Part shown: piece by piece, positions 60,142 to 64,000 of the stretch
Position numbering within the stretch: the first letter of the stretch is position 1
Layout of the letters: every line of letters starts with the position of its first letter
DNA from: Nitrosopumilus zosterae
Lineage (GTDB): Archaea > Thermoproteota > Nitrososphaeria > Nitrososphaerales > Nitrosopumilaceae
Length of the DNA: 64,000 nt
Direction of reading: 5' to 3'
Assembly: GCF_025998175.1 (NCBI RefSeq)
Contig: NZ_AP026695.1
Coordinates: 186,001 to 250,000, forward strand
Translations under genes and position numbers: made by a program
Notes under the pieces: generated by a model
Databases searched by the model: none
Seen by the model: only the letters and a program-made list of their open reading frames with translations
What the model was told of the DNA's origin: nothing

Positions 60142-61525
60142 TTACTTCTAAATAATTGAGAAATTCGTCCAATTTGTCTTTAGTTATTTTTGCGCCTGCT
60201 GCTGCATTATGTCCTCCTCCAATACCGTCAAATTTCTCCGCACCTGTTCTCATTATTTCGCTGAGATTGATATCTGAATTGCAACTAAACGATTTTCTTG
60301 ATGAGAACTTTATTGTATTTTCTTCTCCCTTTGTTCTCAAAATTACAATTTTACCTGAATTTTTTGGAGAGCCTGCAATTAATGATGAAATAGTTCCAGT
60401 CATTGTTTCTGGTACTATATCTTCACCATTTACCATAACACAAGTCTCACTTTCAGAAATTCGCCACCTCTCATTTGATAATATGCTCATGTATTCTCTG
60501 ATCATTTTTCTATAGTCTGTCAAAATTGATTCTCCTTCCCTTAGTATCTTATTTCTGTCTCCCATGCATATTGCCATGCCTACCCCAGAACGATTGATTC
60601 TTCCACAGGAGTTTAACATGGTGGAAAATTCCCTTCCGTCCCTCAAGAAACTTCTATTATCTTCTCTTGGAAATGTGTATGTATATCCAATTAATTCTGA
60701 CATTATCTCAGTAGCATTTTTGCCTGATGTGAATTTGGTAATTGATTCGATTACCTGTCTTTTTTCCTCTTCGTTTAATTCTGCTGGAACTCTCCATCTC
60801 CCTCCCTCCTTTAACTTGATTCCTGATGAGTTTAGAAGAGAAAGACATGCATCTCTATTCCAGGTCAATCCTTCAATAAATGGCTGTGAAGTAAATGCAA
60901 GTGCATCCGGAAGAGGTCTAGTTTCTCTTCCTACTAATAATAAATCTAAATCAATATCTACCAAACCTAGTTCTTTTGCAGTATTTGAAATTTCAAAATT
61001 TTTACCAGTAAATGATTTTCTTTCTCCTTGATCTTGTCTATCCCCTAATGCTGAGACAACTGCAATTGCAGACAAGTCTGAATTTTTTTCATCTAGTGCA
61101 ATTGATGCAAGATATGCCATTCCTCCTGCACAAATCTCTACCCCTCCATCAATTCCATATTTCCATGCATTAATGACATTTTGATTATCTATCTCTTTAT
61201 CTGGAATTTGGTGATGATCTAAAACAATCCAATTATCTCCTAGTGTAGAATCTAGCTCGTTTGCAAAACCTCCTCCTAAATCTGTTACAACATGAAAATC
61301 CCTAGAGTCTTTTTTGAAAGATTCGACCACATTTTTACTAAATTCTTTTGATGTTCTGACAGTACAATTTGCACCTTCTCTGATTAGAGCTTTGGCAATA
61401 ATGCTGCCCGATGTAAGTCCGTCGCAATCAATATGGGTTGTAACAAAAATTGATTTTTTAGATTTTATACAATCTGAAATTTTATCTTTGAAATATGAAA
61501 GTGACTCATCAAGCGATTTTGTCAT
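60104..61525 (-). CDS. DHH-family nuclease/phosphoesterase (archaeal RecJ-like)
   Basis: A 473-residue DHH-DHHA1 protein. The N-terminal metal motifs are FVTTHIDCDGLTSGSIIAK (Asp-rich motif I, about 29-47), VVTDLGGG, VLDHHQIPD (the DHH motif) and ALGDRQDQG. The C-terminal DHHA1 glycine motif is FDGIGGGHNAAAGAKI. Archaeal relatives (GAN/RecJ-like) are 5'-3' or 3'-5' single-strand nucleases, some bound to GINS/CMG. Its position right after rpsO, with a 1-nt TAATG overlap, is a conserved-looking archaeal arrangement. Confidence 0.85.
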   Translation of the reverse strand: MTKSLDESLSYFKDKISDCIKSKKSIFVTTHIDCDGLTSGSIIAKALIREGANCTVRTSKEFSKNVVESFKKDSRDFHVVTDLGGGFANELDSTLGDNWIVLDHHQIPDKEIDNQNVINAWKYGIDGGVEICAGGMAYLASIALDEKNSDLSAIAVVSALGDRQDQGERKSFTGKNFEISNTAKELGLVDIDLDLLLVGRETRPLPDALAFTSQPFIEGLTWNRDACLSLLNSSGIKLKEGGRWRVPAELNEEEKRQVIESITKFTSGKNATEIMSELIGYTYTFPREDNRSFLRDGREFSTMLNSCGRINRSGVGMAICMGDRNKILREGESILTDYRKMIREYMSILSNERWRISESETCVMVNGEDIVPETMTGTISSLIAGSPKNSGKIVILRTKGEENTIKFSSRKSFSCNSDINLSEIMRTGAEKFDGIGGGHNAAAGAKITKDKLDEFLNYLEVNVVNMPSKSSTQ

Positions 61526-61974
61526 TACTCTAATTGAGCAACTACGGATTTATATTTCCAGGTTTTAGGAATTCTTTCAATTCTTTTGTAGTAAACTGAT
61601 AGTCTATGAACTTTGGCTTCTATTAGTTCCAAAGATCTTACATTTCTATTGTCACCCTTGTTTTCTTTTAGGTGCTTTTGAAGACCAACTGCTTTTTTAA
61701 CCATATTTTCAAGATCTTCTGGCATTTCCGGCCTCAAATCATTTTCCTTTAGAATATCGCCCATACTTTTCTTGGTAATTGGTTTGATGAGAGGAATTGA
61801 ATGCTGATCTCTTAATTTAATTCCAATTTGACTTGGGGTTAAACCATCTTTAGAATATTTTACAACTAATTCTTCTATTTCTTTAGGACTTTGTGTTATC
61901 CATGAAGGAGCACGCAATGTAGCTGGCCTGATGGAATGTGACTTTCCATGTCTATGAGTATGCATTCGTCCCAT
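61525..61974 (-). CDS. rps15: 30S ribosomal protein uS15
   Basis: A 149-residue archaeal/eukaryotic-type S15 with the N-terminal extension (MGRMHTHRHGKSHSIRPATL) before the conserved helical core (SPKEIEELVVKYSKDGLTPS, GIKLRDQHSIP, KKAVGLQKHLKENKGD, RSLELIEAKVHRLSVYYKRI). It binds the three-way junction of the 16S central domain. It heads the minus-strand cluster rps15-DHH-pcc1-serS-eS1-RNA-binding protein and is divergent from the small exported protein gene at 62098. Confidence 0.96.
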   Translation of the reverse strand: MGRMHTHRHGKSHSIRPATLRAPSWITQSPKEIEELVVKYSKDGLTPSQIGIKLRDQHSIPLIKPITKKSMGDILKENDLRPEMPEDLENMVKKAVGLQKHLKENKGDNRNVRSLELIEAKVHRLSVYYKRIERIPKTWKYKSVVAQLE

Positions 61975-62097
61975 GATTTGGCTGATTAAAGTACCGAATT
62001 AAACGTTACTTTACTGATCTCGTACATTATGTCGAAAATTGGTGTTTAGAATAAAAGTTAAATAAGTCTCTGGCTTCAAAACGAGCAGGTAAACGGT

Positions 62098-62430
62098 ATG
62101 AATACAAAAATACTATTAGCAGCATCCTTAGTTGCTGTCTTCACTATGGGATTCTATGCAGAAGATGCAATAGCATTTGCACAATACATGGGAAACGTTG
62201 GTAGTGAAGGGGAAACCGGATCTTACACATTAGAAGAAGCACTTGAAATTCAAAGAAGAAGAATCGAAGCTGCTGAAGCAAATCCCGCCTCTGGTTCAGG
62301 AACTCCATATCTTGACGCAAGTGGTGTAGTTGGTGCCTCAGTTATCGCAGGTGCAGTGTTCGGTGGTATTGCAGGAGCATTCTTCATTAGAGGAAGATCT
62401 GGCAAATACGCAGCAATGGGCAGAGGATAA
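62098..62430 (+). CDS. Small exported/membrane protein near the AMO locus (candidate accessory AMO subunit)
   Basis: A 110-residue protein. An N-terminal signal peptide (about 1-27, LLAASLVAVFTMGFYAEDAIAFA) precedes a helical acidic segment (EEALEIQRRRIEAAEANP). One C-terminal transmembrane helix (about 76-97, VVGASVIAGAVFGGIAGAFFI) and a basic tail (RGRSGKYAAMGRG) end the protein. A TATA-like AAGTTAAATAAG lies about 35-45 nt upstream. Codons are of the highly expressed kind. Extra archaeal AMO subunits (AmoX, AmoY, AmoZ) have been reported from Nitrososphaera. The size, topology and location 1.5 kb from amoB make this a candidate, which I cannot prove from sequence alone. Confidence 0.75.
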   Translation: MNTKILLAASLVAVFTMGFYAEDAIAFAQYMGNVGSEGETGSYTLEEALEIQRRRIEAAEANPASGSGTPYLDASGVVGASVIAGAVFGGIAGAFFIRGRSGKYAAMGRG

Positions 62431-62508
62431 TCAAACCTCACTTTTCTCTTATTTTATTTTCTACGTCTCAGTGGATACTGATCTCGTACTTTCTGATAAT
62501 AAAAGAAA

Positions 62509-62518
62509 TGTATATATC
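62509..62518 (+). promoter_or_regulatory. TATA box of the 62541 gene
   Basis: TGTATATATC is centred about 28 nt before the ATG at 62541, implying a leaderless, separately controlled transcript. Confidence 0.6.
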
Positions 62519-62540
62519 GCACAAATAGAGCCAAATTATC

Positions 62541-62810
62541 ATGACTCCTATCGTAGGAACTTTCCTAAGCATCCTGTCATCACTTACAGGACAACTGGGA
62601 CCAAACTATGATCCATTATTCTATGATGTAATGATTTACATCTTCGGAACCATGATGTTCACAATATTCCTTCTAGGAATTATCTCATTCTGGTTACGTG
62701 TACACGGATGGGCTTACAAGGACAACCGTGAGAGATGGGTCGATGAGTTGGACAGACACTTTGAAAGAGAAGGCATTGGTCTGATTCCAGACAACGGCAA
62801 ATACTGGTAA
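62541..62810 (+). CDS. Small single-span membrane protein near the AMO locus (candidate accessory AMO subunit)
   Basis: An 89-residue protein with one transmembrane helix (about 29-51, YDVMIYIFGTMMFTIFLLGII) and a hydrophilic, charged C-terminal half (RVHGWAYKDNRERWVDELDR...LIPDNGKYW). By the positive-inside rule the C-terminal half should be cytoplasmic. It has a strong TATA box at leaderless spacing and codons typical of abundant proteins. Together with the 62098 gene it forms a pair of small membrane proteins about 1.1-1.8 kb from amoB. An accessory role in ammonia monooxygenase (AmoY/AmoZ-like) is my inference. It could also be a subunit of another membrane complex. Confidence 0.75.
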   Translation: MTPIVGTFLSILSSLTGQLGPNYDPLFYDVMIYIFGTMMFTIFLLGIISFWLRVHGWAYKDNRERWVDELDRHFEREGIGLIPDNGKYW

Positions 62811-62921
62811 AATTACTACCTTTCTTCTTTTCATTATTTTTAATAATTTTAGAAAACTCTGTTTATTTTCTAAAGTTATGATTTTTTCTAGTTCTCAATT
62901 ACTAATTTTTTAATTATGGGA

Positions 62922-63455
62922 TTAATCACTAGTTTTCAATTCTGGAAGGTAATCTTTGTCTTTTGATGAATCATAATCTTTTGATGTAAATACTGCTTTG
63001 TAGTGATACTTGTCTTGTAATGGGGTTTTGAGACCCATCTCTGATAACCTGTCATTAACATAAATTTCTGTTTTTGACTCTTCCATATCTCTAATTTTAA
63101 ACTTGGAAATGTATAGGAAATGTCCTATTTCAAAATTAGGGTTTTCAGTCCATTCTGCATATACCGTGCCATCATTAGAAAGCGTGTATATGGCCCTTTG
63201 ACACCCTTCTGTGATTCCGATATTTGGTTGAACTTCGGCTTTCTGACCATCCAAAATCATTTCAAATGTGAATGATATTTTCCAATCAGTATCAATATTG
63301 TCAATACAAGCATTATGTGGTTGTCCACCTATCATTGGGTTTACTACGAAACTAGTAAGCAGTACTGCAATACCACCTATGATGGCACTTATCACAAGAA
63401 ATTTTATTGTCTTATTTCTTTTGTAAGGATCTCCCATTCCAGGATATTTCATCAT
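62922..63455 (-). CDS. Membrane-anchored extracytoplasmic protein of unknown function
   Basis: A 177-residue protein with one N-terminal transmembrane helix (about residues 18-39, FLVISAIIGGIAVLLTSFVV) after a basic, glycine-containing head. An external beta-rich domain (about 50-165) contains DWKISFTFEMILDGQKAEVQ, IGITEGCQRAIYTLSNDG and GHFLYISKFKIRDMEES. Two cysteines (NACID and EGCQR) could pair. No named family recognised. Its plan resembles the anchored protein at 13267. The start may be the ATG at 63455 or the next codon. It is downstream of, and co-directional with, the 63491 gene and amoB, 35 nt apart, so it may be in the same transcript. Confidence 0.7.
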   Translation of the reverse strand: MMKYPGMGDPYKRNKTIKFLVISAIIGGIAVLLTSFVVNPMIGGQPHNACIDNIDTDWKISFTFEMILDGQKAEVQPNIGITEGCQRAIYTLSNDGTVYAEWTENPNFEIGHFLYISKFKIRDMEESKTEIYVNDRLSEMGLKTPLQDKYHYKAVFTSKDYDSSKDKDYLPELKTSD

Positions 63456-63490
63456 GATGATTTTAGACGGATTCCTTAAAGTCCTTTCTC

Positions 63491-63856
63491 TTACTCAAAC
63501 ATTATCTCAATAGTATCAAATTGATCTTGATGATCTGCAAGAAAATATGTGATTTCATCTGAGTCAATCTCTAGCCATTCTGATTCACCTTTGTAAGGGA
63601 GGTAATCTTCTACAAACAAATCATCTGCTCCCGTCATTCTGACAATTACTTTGTCATTTTTTGATTTTAACTCAAAGGGTAATTTGAGAACTTTACCTCG
63701 TCTCTGGTTTTGAATGTTAACTTTGAAAATATCTGAACGAAATTCAACTTCTCCAAAAAAATAACTCTGAAAAATATCTAGTTTGATTATTCTAAAACTT
63801 AGCACAATTTCAATACTATTTTCTAGAAGATAAAACTTGGTTTCAAATCGATACAC
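63491..63856 (-). CDS. Soluble beta-rich protein of unknown function downstream of amoB
   Basis: A 121-residue protein without signal peptide or membrane helix. It is beta-patterned (RFETKFYLLENSIEIVLSFR, GEVEFRSDIFKVNIQ, KVLKLPFELKSKNDKVIVRM) with an acidic C-terminus (DSDEITYFLADHQDQFDTIE). I recognise no family. It lies 46 nt after the amoB stop on the same strand. It could be read through from amoB, but the AT-rich gap also resembles a promoter. The true start may be internal, since the first 20 residues are weakly supported. Confidence 0.6.
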   Translation of the reverse strand: MYRFETKFYLLENSIEIVLSFRIIKLDIFQSYFFGEVEFRSDIFKVNIQNQRRGKVLKLPFELKSKNDKVIVRMTGADDLFVEDYLPYKGESEWLEIDSDEITYFLADHQDQFDTIEIMFE

Positions 63857-63902
63857 TACTCATATGACTAATTATAAAATGAAAAGGAAAAGGTTGGGTT
63901 GT

Positions 63903-64000
63903 TTAGATTACTTGCCAGGGTCGTGTTGCAAACGTAATGACATAACCAACACCTATTATGATTGATTGATATGCGATGTTAGTATATGGGATTGGTTTGA
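63903..64000 (-). CDS. amoB: C-terminal fragment of ammonia monooxygenase subunit B
   Basis: The minus-strand frame is open from the window edge to a TAA at 63905-63903 and encodes 31 residues: KPIPYTNIAYQSIIIGVGYV followed by ITFATRPWQVI. This matches my memory of the extreme C-terminus of Nitrosopumilus AmoB, a short external stretch followed by the single C-terminal transmembrane helix. AmoB is the copper-containing, largely extracytoplasmic subunit of ammonia monooxygenase. The other amo genes should lie beyond the right edge. The identification rests on a short fragment, but it fits the thaumarchaeal context well. Confidence 0.75.
   Translation of the reverse strand, partial: KPIPYTNIAYQSIIIGVGYVITFATRPWQVI

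Noticed and set aside
62330-62611. 93-codon frame overlapping the two small membrane protein genes
   Set aside because: It overlaps both in another frame, has no promoter or domain, and contains the 62541 promoter.

Overview
The window is 64 kb of an AT-rich archaeal chromosome that I place in the marine ammonia-oxidising Thaumarchaeota (Nitrosopumilus-like). The evidence is an initiator tRNA with a bulge-helix-bulge intron, archaeal TBP, TiaS, archaeosine TGT, KEOPS subunits, TYW1, eS1 and aCPSF2-type RNase genes, a giant thaumarchaeal S-layer gene, and a Rieske/cytochrome b/cupredoxin cluster. The last 98 bases encode, on the minus strand, what I recognise as the C-terminus of archaeal AmoB. 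Genes are packed tightly, often with 1 to 4 nt stop/start overlaps, and most promoters show a TATA box 27 to 32 nt before the start codon, which implies leaderless or nearly leaderless mRNAs. No insertion sequence, prophage, integrase or CRISPR array is visible.

Layout. 0-5.9 kb: 3' part of an MDR dehydrogenase, a TPR protein, dph2, tiaS convergent with an intron-bearing initiator tRNA-Met gene, a sugar-dehydrogenase-like secreted protein and class II HMG-CoA reductase. 5.9-13.3 kb: a near-complete histidine operon, hisG-D-C-(HAD phosphatase)-B-H-A-F-I. 14-16.6 kb: threonine synthase translationally coupled to a fused ubiquitin-like/E1 protein. 16.8-26.9 kb: the cell-surface locus, with the 1722-residue S-layer protein, a membrane protein with coiled coil and C-terminal anchor, and a large anchored subtilisin. 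26.9-29.6 kb: complex III-type electron transfer (Rieske, cytochrome b, cupredoxin). 29.6-40 kb: tRNA-Arg, OGG1-like glycosylase, aCPSF2-like nuclease, an unknown 70-residue protein, ferredoxin, archaeosine TGT, AK6-like NTPase, YchF-type GTPase, Kae1, Bud32, RdgB-like and TYW1. 40-46.9 kb: three consecutive genes for Asp/Cys-rich thrombospondin type 3 repeat proteins, related by tandem duplication. 47-57.4 kb: Dus, a stand-alone Lrp sensor domain, a candidate small RNA, a P-II-like protein, small unknowns, a PD-(D/E)XK-like protein, TBP, an ASCH protein, a PLP enzyme-rhodanese fusion, a VWA/MoxR pair and a geranylgeranyl reductase-like flavoprotein. 57.4-62 kb: a candidate C/D box sRNA, then a minus-strand translation cluster (rpsO, DHH nuclease, pcc1, serS, eS1, RNA-binding protein). 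62-64 kb: the flank of the ammonia monooxygenase locus, with two small membrane proteins that are candidate accessory AMO subunits, two unknowns and the amoB end.

The genes combine housekeeping RNA modification and translation with the surface and energy machinery of an ammonia oxidiser: S-layer, Ca-binding surface proteins, quinol-to-copper-protein electron transfer and AMO. The most unusual items are the 15-nt BHB intron in the initiator tRNA D-loop, the SlaB-like protein beside the S-layer gene, the 205-residue higher-order repeat in the TSP3 proteins, the in-cis ubiquitin-like/E1 fusion, a C/D-type RNA whose D' guide fits the 23S P-loop, and the unknowns beside amoB.
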